Below are positions 25,126 through 36,627 of a stretch of 64,000 nt of DNA, one piece after another (the first letter of the stretch is position 1; every line of letters begins with the position of its first letter). A model generated the notes under the pieces. That model saw only the letters and a list, made by a program, of their open reading frames with translations, had not been told where the DNA came from and ran no database searches. The stretch is from an uncultured Rhodospirillaceae bacterium (GTDB taxonomy: Bacteria; Pseudomonadota; Alphaproteobacteria; Rhodospirillales; Casp-alpha2). Where the stretch lies: contig CAJWCU010000001.1 in NCBI GenBank assembly GCA_913030825.1, forward strand, positions 62,001 through 126,000. The letters are read 5' to 3'. A program made the translations under genes and the position numbers.

Positions 25126-26678
25126 GATGAAAATCGGGCCAGGTCTTGGGCGACGGCCTCGACGACCGAGGCCCATTCGCGGCTGTCGTTCTGGCGGTAT
25201 AGTCGGGCGGTCGGATACCAGGGGCTGTCGCTGCGCCCGGTCAACCATCGCCAATCATTGCCGCGCGGCAGCATCACCCAACATGGCTTGCCCAAGGCCC
25301 CGGCCAGATGCGCGACTGCGGTATCGACGGTGACGACGAGATCGAGGCATGCGATCAGCGCCGCCGTATCGGCGAAGTCGCCCAAGCCGTCGGAGGCATC
25401 CAGCAGGGGGCCGGGGAGGGGAATATCTTCAGGGGCGTACTCTTTCTGCAGGCTGACCCAGGAAACGTCAGGCCGAGCGAATAACGGGGCGAGGTCCGGC
25501 AACGGCACCGACCGCCTGGCACTGCCGCGTTTCTCGGCCAAGGCGCGCCACGCCAATCCGACCAGAGGCCCGGGCCGGGCGGCAAGCCGTTTGCTCCACT
25601 GGGGGTCGTCCCCAGCCGTCAGGTAAGATGTCGGTCCCGGCAGGGCGTCCAGCCCAATGCCCAGCACGCGGGCCAGACTCATCATGGGCAGGCGCAGCTC
25701 GTGGGGCGGGGGCGGCTGATCCTGGCGCGAAACGTCATAGTCGCCGCCCTGTTCCGCGAATAGGCGGTACAGGGGCGCCGGCACGTCGGCGATAACCGGC
25801 CCCCCTCTGCCTGCCGCCATCGACAGAAACCGGGCAAATTGGATCGTATCGCCCATGCCCTGTTCGGCATAGACCAACAACCGCCGCCCATCCAACGGCC
25901 CGCCGTCCCAAAGGGGCGTCGTCAGGTCGCCGCGCTGCGTCAGTTTGGCGGCCAAGCGCCAGCGTGCCTCATAAGCGTTCCACCCTTCGACGTATTTTCC
26001 AGCAAGCAGCAGGGCCTGTCCCTTGTGCACTTCCGACGCGGCATCGGCCGGGTCTACGGCCAAGGCGCGGTCATAGGCGGCAATGGCTTCATCCGGGCGC
26101 TGCTGGTCAAGCAGGGCGTTGCCTAAATTGTGCCAGGGCGCGGAAATACCGGGGTCGGCGTCGGCGGCGCGGGAGAAAACGGCTTCGGCCTGGTCCGGGC
26201 GGTTCAAATCTATCAAACAGAGGCCGAGATCGTTGAGGGTCGCGACCGTGGGCTGGGCCGCGGCCAGTTGTTCAAGCAAAGGCAGGGCGTCCGCATCCCG
26301 GTTCTGGTGCCGCAAACTCCGGGCTAGAGTCCCCAATACCTGCGCTGATTGCGGGTTCAAGGCCAGAGCCTGCCGGGCGTGGGTCTCTGCCTCTTCGAAT
26401 GCATCCTGTTGCAACAGGGCGATCGCGAAATTTTGCTGAAAGGCGGGGTCTTGGGCATGGGCGTCGGCGGCCCGGCGAAACAGCGGCAGCGCCGCGGCCG
26501 AATTCCCCTGGGATAAATACACGGTTGCCCTGAAGGAATTGGCCAGAGGGTGATCGGGCACCAGGGCGAGAACCTCGTCCAGGTGTCGCGCGGCTTCGTC
26601 AATGCGCGATTGCCTCAGCTCGCTGATGGCCTGGGCAAGTAGCTTCTCCGAATCGTCCATGCCTGGATCAAACGGCAA
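25122..26678 (-). CDS. TPR-repeat protein with C-terminal glycosyltransferase-like domain
   Basis: The 518-residue protein has about six tetratricopeptide repeats in residues 10-240 (for example ATLNDLGLCLIDLNRPDQAE and APWHNLGNALLDQQRPDEAI). A C-terminal domain (about 260-515) follows, of the type found in TPR/family 9-like glycosyltransferases, with RLLVYAEQGMGDTIQFARFL and LDLVVTVDTAVAHLAGALGK. The latter motif is shared with heptosyltransferase-like folds. A flagellin- or surface-glycosylation role is possible but unproven. The first Met (26678) or the Met at 26660 could be used. It is the first of three coupled genes, 58 bases downstream of the aminotransferase. Confidence 0.8.
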   Translation of the reverse strand: MPFDPGMDDSEKLLAQAISELRQSRIDEAARHLDEVLALVPDHPLANSFRATVYLSQGNSAAALPLFRRAADAHAQDPAFQQNFAIALLQQDAFEEAETHARQALALNPQSAQVLGTLARSLRHQNRDADALPLLEQLAAAQPTVATLNDLGLCLIDLNRPDQAEAVFSRAADADPGISAPWHNLGNALLDQQRPDEAIAAYDRALAVDPADAASEVHKGQALLLAGKYVEGWNAYEARWRLAAKLTQRGDLTTPLWDGGPLDGRRLLVYAEQGMGDTIQFARFLSMAAGRGGPVIADVPAPLYRLFAEQGGDYDVSRQDQPPPPHELRLPMMSLARVLGIGLDALPGPTSYLTAGDDPQWSKRLAARPGPLVGLAWRALAEKRGSARRSVPLPDLAPLFARPDVSWVSLQKEYAPEDIPLPGPLLDASDGLGDFADTAALIACLDLVVTVDTAVAHLAGALGKPCWVMLPRGNDWRWLTGRSDSPWYPTARLYRQNDSREWASVVEAVAQDLARFSS

Positions 26679-26736
26679 CCGGCGCGGAAATGCAATTCCC
26701 GCGCCGGGCTCAATGCCTTGTTCGTTCAGGGCAGCG

Positions 26737-28026
<1,290 letters not shown>

Positions 28027-28088
28027 CTACGCCGCCTGCCCGGTCCAGGCAAGCAGCGGTATGTCTCCGGACAATTCGGGATGGGCGG

Positions 28089-29375
28089 TCAGCCCGCGGC
28101 GGCGAGCGCCTGATCCAGGTCTTCCAGGATGTCGTCGATATGCTCGATCCCGATGGACAGGCGGACGTAGCTTTCGGTGACGCCGGCGGCGTTCTTTTCC
28201 TCGTCGCTGAGCTGTTGGTGGGTCGTCGACCAGGGGTGGATCGCCAGCGACCGCGCGTCACCGATGTTGGCGACGTGGTAGAGCAGCTTCAGGCCGTTGA
28301 TGAAGGCCATACCGGCGTCGGCGCCGCCTTTGAGTTCGAAGCCGACAAGACCGCCCCAGCCGCCGGCCATATGGGCCTCGTTCCGGGCCTTGATGTCGGG
28401 GTCCTTTTCCAGACCGGCGAAGATCACCTTGCCGACTTTGGGGTGGGCCTCCAGATGCTTGGCGACCGTCTCGGCGTTGCGGCAATGCTCGCGCATGCGC
28501 AGCGGCAGGGTTTCCAGGCCCTGCAGGAACATCCAGGCGTTGAAGGGACTCAGCGCCTGGCCCATGTCGCGCAGCAGGGTCGTCCGCGCCTTCAGGATAT
28601 AGGCAATGGGGGCTCCTAAGCCCTTGGCGGCCTCGGTCCAGACCGCGCCATGATAGCTCGGGTCCGGCTGGGTCAAAAGCGGGAACCGCGCCGCGTTGGC
28701 TTCCCAATCGAAATTGCCGCCGTCGATAATCATGCCGCCGATCGAGGTGCCGTGCCCGCCGATGTACTTGGTCAGGGAATAGACGACGATCGCAGCGCCA
28801 TGTTCGAACGGCTGGCAAAGCGTCGGGGCCGCCGTGTTGTCCATGATCAGCGGCACGCCCATTTCACGGCCGATATCGGCGACCTGTTTGATCGGGAAAA
28901 CGCGCAGTTTCGGGTTGGCCAGGGTCTCGCCGTAATAGGCGCGGGTCTTGTCGTCGGTCGCCTTGCGGAAGTTTTCCGGATCCGCCGGATCGACGAAGCG
29001 GGCCTCGATGCCCATGGTCTTCAGCGTGTTGGAAAACAGGTTCCAGGTGCCGCCGTAGATGTCGGTGGCGACGACGATGTTGTCGCCTGCCTGGGCGATG
29101 TTCTGGATCGACATCGCCGACGCAGCCTGACCGGATGAAACGGCGAGTGCCGCCGCGCCGCCTTCGAGCGCAGCCATGCGCTGTTCCAGGACGTCGCAGG
29201 TCGGGTTCATGATCCGCGTATAGATGTTGCCCAGCTCTTCCAGGCCGAACAGGCGCGCCGCGTGGTCCGTGTCATGGAACTGGTAGGACGTCGTCTGATA
29301 AATCGGCACGGCGACGGACGTGGTCGCCGGGTCGGCGCGGTATCCGTGGTGCAGGCAGATCGTGTTCTTGTGCAT
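28089..29375 (-). CDS. metY: O-acetylhomoserine aminocarboxypropyltransferase (sulfhydrylase)
   Basis: This PLP enzyme of the Cys/Met metabolism family makes homocysteine from O-acetylhomoserine and sulfide. The 428-residue length and the inserted segments match the longer MetY group rather than MetB or MetC (about 380-400). Motifs: YTRIMNPTCDVLEQRMAALE, SSGQAASAM, DNTAAPTLCQPFEHGA and the Schiff-base lysine K203 in YSLTKYIGGHGT. The start at 29375 has GAGGAG 8 bases upstream. I looked for a SAM-II riboswitch in the 190-base upstream region and found no match. Confidence 0.93.
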   Translation of the reverse strand: MHKNTICLHHGYRADPATTSVAVPIYQTTSYQFHDTDHAARLFGLEELGNIYTRIMNPTCDVLEQRMAALEGGAAALAVSSGQAASAMSIQNIAQAGDNIVVATDIYGGTWNLFSNTLKTMGIEARFVDPADPENFRKATDDKTRAYYGETLANPKLRVFPIKQVADIGREMGVPLIMDNTAAPTLCQPFEHGAAIVVYSLTKYIGGHGTSIGGMIIDGGNFDWEANAARFPLLTQPDPSYHGAVWTEAAKGLGAPIAYILKARTTLLRDMGQALSPFNAWMFLQGLETLPLRMREHCRNAETVAKHLEAHPKVGKVIFAGLEKDPDIKARNEAHMAGGWGGLVGFELKGGADAGMAFINGLKLLYHVANIGDARSLAIHPWSTTHQQLSDEEKNAAGVTESYVRLSIGIEHIDDILEDLDQALAAAG

Positions 29376-29566
29376 GGCGGGTCTCCTCGATGGTGGTTTC
29401 TTGGGCCATTCCCCAAAGGCGCGGCGCGGCAATCTAGCAGAGGTTGCAGGCGAAAAGCCAATCGCCGTCGTTTCGCCCGGAACTGTGGCGAAAAGGCGGC
29501 CCGATTGCCCCGAAATCACCTTGCCGGAACCCTCGGGCGGCCCCAGTCCCGGTCTTTTATGGCGTC

Positions 29567-32128
29567 ATGAACCGTCACCCGTTCCCCGGCGCCGAAAGGC
29601 CCATGCCCCTGATTGATGCCATCGGCCGCCGCTGGTGGGCATTCCCGTTGGCTCTGCTGATCAGCCTGGCCGTCATCGCCACGGTTGCCGCCGCGTCGGC
29701 CCGCGCGGGCGAACCGCTGGGCGGCCGCCTGGTTCCGGCGGCGGCGATGGACCTGGGCGGTCTGTTCCTGCCGGCGGGCACAACCGAAGGCCCGGAAGGC
29801 GGAGACGTGCCCGGCGAACCGATGGTCCGCGTGGCGCCGATTCTCGGCACGGAGATCACCGTGCAGGTCTCGGGCCTGATCGCGCGGTATTCCGTGACCC
29901 ATCATTTCCGCAATCCGACCGATCGCTGGACCGAAGCGATCTATACCTATCCCCTGCCGACCGACAGCGCCGTCGACCGTTTGACAATGACCGTCGGCGG
30001 CCGCGTCAGCGACGGCGTCATCAAGGAACGGGCCGAGGCGCGCCGTCTCTACACGGCGGCCAAGACCAGCGGGCGCCGGGCGTCCCTGGTCGAACAGCAG
30101 CGGCCCAATATTTTCACCACCGCCGTCGCCAACCTGGGCCCGGGGGAGACGGCGACCGTCGCCATTCAGTTCCAGGATCGCCTGGTCTTCCGCGACGGAC
30201 AGTTTTCACTGCGCCTGCCGCTGGTCGTCGGGCCGCGTTACATCCCCGGCCGTGACTATCCCGTGAACTTCGCGGGTGGCGGCGGATGGGCGCGGGACAC
30301 GGACGTCGTTCCCGACGCATCGAAAATCTCACCGCCGCTCCGCCGGGCGGACGAAGGCCGAGGCAACCCGGTGACCCTGACCGTCGATATCTCCGCCGGC
30401 TTCGACATCGGGGCGATCACCAGCCCCAGCCACGATATTCAGATCGACCACGGCGAGGCCGAACCCGGTCATGCCCGCGTGACGTTGGCCGGTGACGGTG
30501 TGCCCGCCGACGGCGATTTCGTCCTTCGCTGGTCGCCCGATGCGGCATCCGCCGCGCCTCAGGCCGGGTTTTTCTGGGAGAAGACCGGCGACGAAACCTA
30601 CGGCCTGCTGATGGTCATGCCGCCGGTGTCCGGCGGGGCGGGGGTCCCGCTGCCGCAGGGCCCGGCCCGCGACGTGACCTTCGTGTTGGATACTTCGGGG
30701 TCAATGGCGGGAACCTCGCTGACCCAGGCCAAGACAGCCCTGGTCATGGCGTTGGACCGCCTGACGCCCGTCGACCGGTTCCGCCTGATCCGCTTCGCAT
30801 CGGGCTATTCCGACCTGACACCCCGGCCCGTGACCGCCGAAACGAAAACCCTGGCCATGGCCAAGGAATACGTTCGAGGTTTGCAGGCCGAGGGCGGCAC
30901 CGAGATCGTCAATGCCGTGACGGCGGCCCTCGCGGGCCTTTCCGGCGACGATCCGGATCCGCGCCCGGACGATGGCCGGCGCCTGAAGCAGGTCGTCCTG
31001 ATCACCGACGGCGCCGTCGGCGACGAAGACCGCCTGCTGTCCCTGATCAACGGGCGGATCGGCGATGCGCGGCTGTTCACGGTCGGCATCGGATCGGCCC
31101 CCAACGGCTTCCTGATGACCCGCGCCGCACGCGCCGGGCGCGGCACCTATTCCTACATCCGTTCCGCCGACGAGGTCAGCGAACGCATGGCCGAACTGTT
31201 CCTGAAACTGGAACGCCCAGCGCTGACCGACGTGGCGCTGAAATGGTCCAATGGCGACAACGGCGGCTTGGGCGCCGATCACGGCCTGGGCGCTGCCGGA
31301 GCCGAAGTCTGGCCCCGCCGCCTGCCGGACCTTTACGCGGGCGAGCCCATGGTGGCGTTGATGAAGCTCAATGGTGCGGGGCCCCAGGTCACCGTCTCCG
31401 GCCGCCTGGGCGGGCGGTTCTGGGAACAGACCGTGACGATCACCGGCGGTGCCGCCGCGCCCGGCGTGGCCGCCCTTTGGGGCCGCGAGAAAATCCGCCA
31501 TCTGACGGCGGACATGCGCGATGCCGCGGTGCAGGGCGGCCCCGACGCCGAGGCCCGGCGTGACGCCTTGCGCGGGAAGATCGTTGAAACGGCATTGAAG
31601 TTCAGTCTGATCAGTAAATACACCAGTCTGGTCGCCGTCGACCGGGAACCGGGCCGACCGGCGGGCACGGAGCTGTCCGAAGCGCAGGTGCCCGTGAACT
31701 TGCCCGCCGGATGGCAACGCGATCATGTGGAAGGCGCGCCCGCCGATCCGAAACCGGCCCCGGGCCCGCAAAAAACCCTGGCGCCCTCGCCGGACAGCCT
31801 GAGCCCCGATGCCCGGGCCGCGAATGCCGTCGCTCCAGTTGCGGACCCCGATAGCGCAATGGGCCGCCCGGAAGCACCCGGTCAGGGCGCGGCCCTGGCC
31901 TTCGACCGGACGGACCCGGCCGTGCGTCTGCACCTGGCCGCCGCCGTGGCGGGAACGCCGCTCCTGGCGATGCCGCAGACCGCGACCCCGGCCGAAGCCT
32001 ACATGGCGTTGGGCGTGCTGTTCGTCGTCGCGGCCTTCGCCATGTTGCTGCTGGGCTGGCGCGGCCCGCGTCCGCCCCGCCCCGGCGGCAACGGCGTGGC
32101 GCCGCCCAAACCGGGCGGCGACGATTGA
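29567..32128 (+). CDS. VIT/vWA-domain sortase target protein (marine proteobacterial type)
   Basis: The 853-residue envelope protein has an N-terminal membrane/signal segment (about 23-46), a VIT domain (about 90-220), a von Willebrand A domain (about 368-540) with the metal site DTSGS at 375-379, and a C-terminal sorting region. The last comprises MPQTATP at 802-808, a hydrophobic helix (about 811-830) and an Arg/Pro-rich tail. With the sortase gene directly behind (1-base overlap) this matches the known Gram-negative sortase/target pair. Start: the ATG at 29567 is used here, but ATG 29603 with a close GAAAGG is also possible. vWA domains bind ligands through the metal site; the partner is unknown. 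Confidence 0.87.
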   Translation: MNRHPFPGAERPMPLIDAIGRRWWAFPLALLISLAVIATVAAASARAGEPLGGRLVPAAAMDLGGLFLPAGTTEGPEGGDVPGEPMVRVAPILGTEITVQVSGLIARYSVTHHFRNPTDRWTEAIYTYPLPTDSAVDRLTMTVGGRVSDGVIKERAEARRLYTAAKTSGRRASLVEQQRPNIFTTAVANLGPGETATVAIQFQDRLVFRDGQFSLRLPLVVGPRYIPGRDYPVNFAGGGGWARDTDVVPDASKISPPLRRADEGRGNPVTLTVDISAGFDIGAITSPSHDIQIDHGEAEPGHARVTLAGDGVPADGDFVLRWSPDAASAAPQAGFFWEKTGDETYGLLMVMPPVSGGAGVPLPQGPARDVTFVLDTSGSMAGTSLTQAKTALVMALDRLTPVDRFRLIRFASGYSDLTPRPVTAETKTLAMAKEYVRGLQAEGGTEIVNAVTAALAGLSGDDPDPRPDDGRRLKQVVLITDGAVGDEDRLLSLINGRIGDARLFTVGIGSAPNGFLMTRAARAGRGTYSYIRSADEVSERMAELFLKLERPALTDVALKWSNGDNGGLGADHGLGAAGAEVWPRRLPDLYAGEPMVALMKLNGAGPQVTVSGRLGGRFWEQTVTITGGAAAPGVAALWGREKIRHLTADMRDAAVQGGPDAEARRDALRGKIVETALKFSLISKYTSLVAVDREPGRPAGTELSEAQVPVNLPAGWQRDHVEGAPADPKPAPGPQKTLAPSPDSLSPDARAANAVAPVADPDSAMGRPEAPGQGAALAFDRTDPAVRLHLAAAVAGTPLLAMPQTATPAEAYMALGVLFVVAAFAMLLLGWRGPRPPRPGGNGVAPPKPGGDD

Positions 32129-32757
32129 TGCCGCCCGCCCGCGCACGACGGTTTCCTCAATGTTTGCTCCCGACCTCCACTGAGACTTCCAGACCGGCGG
32201 TGATCCTTCTGACCGTCGCCGGTCTGGGCCTTTTTTCGTGGGGCGCCTATATCCCGGCCAAGGCCGTCGCGGCGCAACTCCTGTTACAGCGGGCCTGGGA
32301 CAAGGCGCGGGCCAATAATCAACCGTCGGGAATCCTGGCCAAGCCCTGGCCCTGGGCCGACATGACGCCGGTGGCGCGCCTGTCGCTCGACCGCTTGGAC
32401 GCCCATGACATCGTGTTGGCGGGGGCGCAGGGGCGGACCCTTGCCTTTGGCCCCGGCCATGTCGACGGCACGGCCCTGCCCGGCCAGCCGGGGCACAGTG
32501 TCGTCTCGGCCCATCGCGACACTCATTTTTCCTACCTAAAGGACGCGCACATCGGCGATCTGATTCGCGTGGAACAGCCTTCCGGCGCCGCCAGCGGCTA
32601 CCGCATCGTTGAACGTAAGGTCATCGATAGCCGGACCGAAGAGGTGATGTTGCATCCCGACCGCGATCTTCTGACGCTGATCACCTGCTATCCGTTCGAA
32701 GATTGGACGCCGGGCGGGCCGATGCGCCTGATCGTCACGGCGGAGAAGCGATTCTGA
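32128..32757 (+). CDS. Class GN sortase
   Basis: This membrane-anchored transpeptidase presumably processes the C-terminal signal of the vWA protein encoded just upstream. The 209-residue product has an N-terminal membrane helix (about 23-42) and the sortase barrel with catalytic H129 (SAHRDTH), C187 (LITCYPF) and R200 (GPMRLIV). All three are in place. The start ATG at 32128 overlaps the upstream stop (TGATG), so the pair is co-translated. It belongs to the proteobacterial sortases that act on a single dedicated target. Confidence 0.93.
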   Translation: MPPARARRFPQCLLPTSTETSRPAVILLTVAGLGLFSWGAYIPAKAVAAQLLLQRAWDKARANNQPSGILAKPWPWADMTPVARLSLDRLDAHDIVLAGAQGRTLAFGPGHVDGTALPGQPGHSVVSAHRDTHFSYLKDAHIGDLIRVEQPSGAASGYRIVERKVIDSRTEEVMLHPDRDLLTLITCYPFEDWTPGGPMRLIVTAEKRF

Positions 32758-32832
32758 TTAACGGCGCGGGCCGATTTCTCTATAACGGCACTGTCTCATC
32801 AATAAGAAACCGCATTCCCGGAGGAATTCCCC

Positions 32833-34191
32833 ATGGCCGTTTCCGGCATCGACAGCCTGCTGTACCGCGATCAGTTCTCCACCCCCGCCATGCGCGAGGT
32901 CTTCGACGATACCTCGACCCTGCAGAAATTCCTGGATATGGAAGCGGCCCTGGCCCGCGCCGAGGCGAAGCTCGGCATCATTCCGGAGAGTGCTGCCGCC
33001 CAGATCACCAAATCCGCCGACATGAAGCTGTACGATTTCGACGACATGCGCGCCGAAATGGCCCGCACCAGCCACCCCATCGTGCCGCTGGTCCGCGCCA
33101 TGGCCGCCCAATGCGAAAAGCAGGGCGACAAGAAAGCCGGTGAATACGTGCATTGGGGGGCGACCACCCAGGACGTCATGGATACCGGGTTGGTGTTGCA
33201 GATGAAGGACGCGGTGGATTTGGTCCGCGAAGGGCTGGACGAATTGGCCGCCAATTGCGTCAAGCTCGCCAAGGAACACCGCGACAGCCCCATGGCGGGC
33301 CGCACCCACGGTCAGCAGGCCCTGCCGATCACCTTCGGCTACAAGGTCGCGGTCTGGTTGGATGAAGTCCGCCGCCAGCGTGAGCGCCTGGACCAGATGG
33401 CCGAACGGGCCCTGGTCGGGCAGTTCTCCGGCGCCGTCGGCACCCATGCGGCGATCGGCGACAAGGGCCCGGAAGTCGCCCGCCTGATGATGGAAGACCT
33501 GGGCCTGGGGGCGCCTGCGATTTCCTGGCACGTCGCCAAGGACCGCTTCACCGAATACGCCGCCGTGATGGCCAGCATCGCCGGCACCATGGGCCGCATC
33601 GTCCGCGAGGTCGCGACCCTGCAGAAAACGGAAATCGCCGAATTGGAAGAGCCGCACAAGCACGGCAAGGTCGGATCCTCCACCATGCCGCAGAAACGCA
33701 ACCCGGCGGTCTGCGAAGTGACCCAGGGCATCGTGCGTCTGGCCTGGGCCTGCGTGCCGCCGGCCTTTGAAAGCATGATCGCCGACCACGAACGCGACAA
33801 GGTCGCCAACCAGGTCGAACGCGATTTCGTGCCGCGCGTCAGCTGCCTGACGGAATCGGCCCTGCGCAAGACCGTGATGGTAACCGGCGGCCTGACCGTG
33901 CGGGCCGACAACATGCGCCGCAACCTGGATATTTCCGGCGGCCTGCTGCTGTCCGAAGCGGTGATGATGAAGCTGGGCGAGACCATCGGCCGCAACACGG
34001 CGCACGACATCGTCTACGACGCGGCGATGACGGCCTTCGAACAAGGCAAGGTGTTCCGCGATCTGTTGTTGGACGATCCGCGCGTGGCCGAGGTGATGTC
34101 GGCGGACGAATTGGACGCTTTGCTGGACCCGGCCCGCTATACGGGCCTCTCGGCGCACCTCGTGGACGCTATTCTTTCCGGCAAGGGATGA
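32833..34191 (+). CDS. Adenylosuccinate lyase / carboxymuconate cycloisomerase-type lyase
   Basis: The 452-residue protein is a member of the fumarase/aspartase superfamily, with the signature [11 protein letters not shown], the catalytic-loop region around it, and substrate motifs [13 protein letters not shown] and [15 protein letters not shown]. Family COG0015 covers purine-pathway PurB and PcaB-like lyases. The N-terminus ([20 protein letters not shown]) is not that of the usual alphaproteobacterial PurB, and the signature is closer to the carboxymuconate cycloisomerase-like branch, so I do not assign purB. The start has GGAGGAA upstream. No purine or aromatic-degradation genes are adjacent. 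Confidence 0.82.
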   Translation: MAVSGIDSLLYRDQFSTPAMREVFDDTSTLQKFLDMEAALARAEAKLGIIPESAAAQITKSADMKLYDFDDMRAEMARTSHPIVPLVRAMAAQCEKQGDKKAGEYVHWGATTQDVMDTGLVLQMKDAVDLVREGLDELAANCVKLAKEHRDSPMAGRTHGQQALPITFGYKVAVWLDEVRRQRERLDQMAERALVGQFSGAVGTHAAIGDKGPEVARLMMEDLGLGAPAISWHVAKDRFTEYAAVMASIAGTMGRIVREVATLQKTEIAELEEPHKHGKVGSSTMPQKRNPAVCEVTQGIVRLAWACVPPAFESMIADHERDKVANQVERDFVPRVSCLTESALRKTVMVTGGLTVRADNMRRNLDISGGLLLSEAVMMKLGETIGRNTAHDIVYDAAMTAFEQGKVFRDLLLDDPRVAEVMSADELDALLDPARYTGLSAHLVDAILSGKG

Positions 34192-34222
34192 CCGGCGGGC
34201 GGGGGGTGCCTATATTCACCTC

Positions 34223-36415
34223 ATGTCCATGGAATTGCAGCACGACCCGGTCCTGTTTCAGCCGCCCAAGCGGGCGCAGGTTGACGACGGCCGGACCTTC
34301 GCCCTTGAAAGCGAATACACGCCCGCCGGGGATCAGCCGCAGGCGATCGTCGAGCTGACCGCGGGGCTGGAGGAAGGCGAGCGGGATCAGGTTCTGCTGG
34401 GCGTCACCGGGTCGGGCAAGACCTTCACGATGGCCCATGTCATCAAGAACCTGAACCGCCCGACCTTGGTGCTGGCCCCCAACAAGACCCTGGCGGCGCA
34501 ACTTTACGGCGAGATGAAGGAATTCTTCCCGGAAAACGCGGTCGAATACTTCGTCAGCTACTACGATTATTACCAGCCGGAAGCCTACGTTCCGCGCACC
34601 GACACCTATATCGAAAAAGACGCCTCGATCAACGAACAGATCGACCGCATGCGCCATTCGGCGACCCGGGCGCTGCTGGAACGCGGCGACGTGGTCATCG
34701 TCGCCTCGGTCTCCTGCATCTACGGTATCGGCGCGGTCGAGACCTATGCCGAGATGATCGTGCGGCTCAAAGCGGGGGGCACGGCGGATCGGCAGAAACT
34801 GCTTAAGCAGTTGGTGGAACTTCAATACAAGCGCAATGACGCCTCGTTCGTGCGGGGGACGTTCCGGGTGCGGGGCGACGTGGTCGAAATTTTCCCCTCG
34901 CATCTGGAGGATCGGGCCTGGCGGCTGTCGCTGTTCGGCGACGAGATCGAAGGCATGTGGGAGATCGACCCCCTGACCGGCGAGAAGATCGCCCCCCTGG
35001 ACGAACTCATTGTCTATCCGAACAGCCACTACGTGACGCCGCGCCCGACGCTGATGCAGGCGATCCCCCAGATCAAGGCGGAGCTGAAACAGACGCTCAC
35101 CAAGCTGATCGCCGAAGGCAAGCTTCTGGAGGCGCAACGGCTGGAGGAACGCACCACCTTCGACCTGGAGATGCTGGAGACCACGGGACATTGTTCCGGT
35201 ATCGAAAACTATAGCCGCTACCTTACGGGCCGGGCCCCCGGCGACCCGCCGCCGACCCTGTTCGAATACCTGCCGGACAACGCCCTTTTGGTGGTCGATG
35301 AAAGCCATGTCACGGTGCCGCAGATCGGCGGCATGTTCAAAGGCGATTTCGCCCGCAAAACGACCTTGGCGGACTTCGGCTTCCGTCTGCCGTCCTGCGT
35401 CGACAACCGGCCCCTCAAATTCGAGGAATGGGAAAGCATGCGCCCGCAGACGGTTTTCGTCTCGGCGACGCCGGGCCCTTGGGAGCTAGAACGTACCGGA
35501 GGCGTAATAACCGAGCAGGTCGTCCGCCCGACGGGGCTGATCGATCCGCTCTGTATCGTCCGTCCGGTGGAAAATCAGGTCGACGACCTGCTGATGGAGG
35601 TCAAGGAAACGGCCGCCAAGGGCTTCCGCACCCTGGTCACCACCCTGACCAAGCGCATGGCCGAGGACCTGACCGAGTACCTGCACGAGCAAGGGGTGCG
35701 GGTTCGCTACATGCATTCGGACATCGACACCCTGGAACGCATCGAAATCATCAGAGATTTAAGACTTGGCGCTTTCGACGTACTGGTCGGTATTAACTTG
35801 TTGCGCGAAGGTTTGGACATTCCCGAATGCGCCCTGGTCTGCATTCTGGATGCGGATAAACCCGGATATCTGCGCTCCAAGACGTCTTTGGTGCAAACCA
35901 TCGGCCGGGCGGCGCGAAACGTCGACGGCCGGGTGATCCTTTATGCCGACAACACCACGGAAGCCCTCGATTACGCCCTCAGCGAGACCAACCGGCGGCG
36001 TGAAAAGCAGCAGGAATACAACAAGGCCCACGGGATCACCCCGGCCAGTGTGAAGAAGGGCTTCTCCAAGGCGTTGGAAAGCGTTTACGAAGGCGATTAC
36101 GTCACCGTCGATACGGGCGTGTCCGGCGAAACGGAACATGCGGGCCATAACCTGGCCGCCGTCATTGCCGACATGAACGAAAAGATGAAAAAGGCCGCCG
36201 CCGACCTGGAATTCGAGGAGGCCGCCCGCCTTCGCGACGAGATACGAAGGCTCGAAGCCGTCGACCTGGGGCTCGCCGCTCCCGGCACGGCCCCCAGCCA
36301 ATTCGTCAGCCGCAAACCCGGAGCCGAAAAACGCGCCGCCGGCGGCCCGTCTTGGAAGCCCAAGGGAAAATCCGCCCGCAAGGCGGCCTCCCGGCCGCCG
36401 AAACGGCGATCATAG
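34223..36415 (+). CDS. uvrB: UvrABC system protein B
   Basis: UvrB is the DNA damage-verifying helicase-like subunit of nucleotide excision repair. The 730-residue protein has Walker A GVTGSGKT at 60-67, the beta-hairpin [13 protein letters not shown] that inserts in DNA, helicase motifs such as VVDESH and the C-terminal UVR motif ([20 protein letters not shown]) that contacts UvrC. It is about 50 residues longer than E. coli UvrB because of a basic C-terminal tail. The stop lies 4 bases from that of the convergent small membrane protein gene. Confidence 0.96.
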   Translation: MSMELQHDPVLFQPPKRAQVDDGRTFALESEYTPAGDQPQAIVELTAGLEEGERDQVLLGVTGSGKTFTMAHVIKNLNRPTLVLAPNKTLAAQLYGEMKEFFPENAVEYFVSYYDYYQPEAYVPRTDTYIEKDASINEQIDRMRHSATRALLERGDVVIVASVSCIYGIGAVETYAEMIVRLKAGGTADRQKLLKQLVELQYKRNDASFVRGTFRVRGDVVEIFPSHLEDRAWRLSLFGDEIEGMWEIDPLTGEKIAPLDELIVYPNSHYVTPRPTLMQAIPQIKAELKQTLTKLIAEGKLLEAQRLEERTTFDLEMLETTGHCSGIENYSRYLTGRAPGDPPPTLFEYLPDNALLVVDESHVTVPQIGGMFKGDFARKTTLADFGFRLPSCVDNRPLKFEEWESMRPQTVFVSATPGPWELERTGGVITEQVVRPTGLIDPLCIVRPVENQVDDLLMEVKETAAKGFRTLVTTLTKRMAEDLTEYLHEQGVRVRYMHSDIDTLERIEIIRDLRLGAFDVLVGINLLREGLDIPECALVCILDADKPGYLRSKTSLVQTIGRAARNVDGRVILYADNTTEALDYALSETNRRREKQQEYNKAHGITPASVKKGFSKALESVYEGDYVTVDTGVSGETEHAGHNLAAVIADMNEKMKKAAADLEFEEAARLRDEIRRLEAVDLGLAAPGTAPSQFVSRKPGAEKRAAGGPSWKPKGKSARKAASRPPKRRS

Positions 36416-36419
36416 GCTT

Positions 36420-36605
36420 CTAAAAGAACAGAGGCAGGACCAACACACCGGCAACGACGATCGCCGCGCCGATGAATTCCAGCAGCATGTCTTCGAAGAC
36501 TTCCGTCCAGGTGCGTTCGTGCATGGGGCGGGACAGGATGAAGATGCGGATTCCCAGATAGAGAACCACGAGGAGAAGGATCACCGCTACGGTCGTTGTG
36601 GTCAT
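36420..36605 (-). CDS. Small two-helix membrane protein
   Basis: This 61-residue open frame encodes two hydrophobic segments (about 4-24, VAVILLLVVLYLGIRIFIL, and 44-60, AAIVVAGVLVLPLFF) separated by a charged cytoplasmic-type loop with HERTWTEVFEDM. The composition is that of a real membrane protein and unlike a chance frame. It follows sixA by 22 bases on the same strand. The ribosome-binding site is weak. The function is unknown. Confidence 0.55.
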   Translation of the reverse strand: MTTTTVAVILLLVVLYLGIRIFILSRPMHERTWTEVFEDMLLEFIGAAIVVAGVLVLPLFF

Positions 36606-36627
36606 GTGCTCTGCGCCGATCGTCCGG

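Noticed and set aside
29376-29566. SAM-II riboswitch upstream of the metY-like gene
   Set aside because: Such elements are common before met genes in alphaproteobacteria, but the conserved core is not found on the minus strand here.
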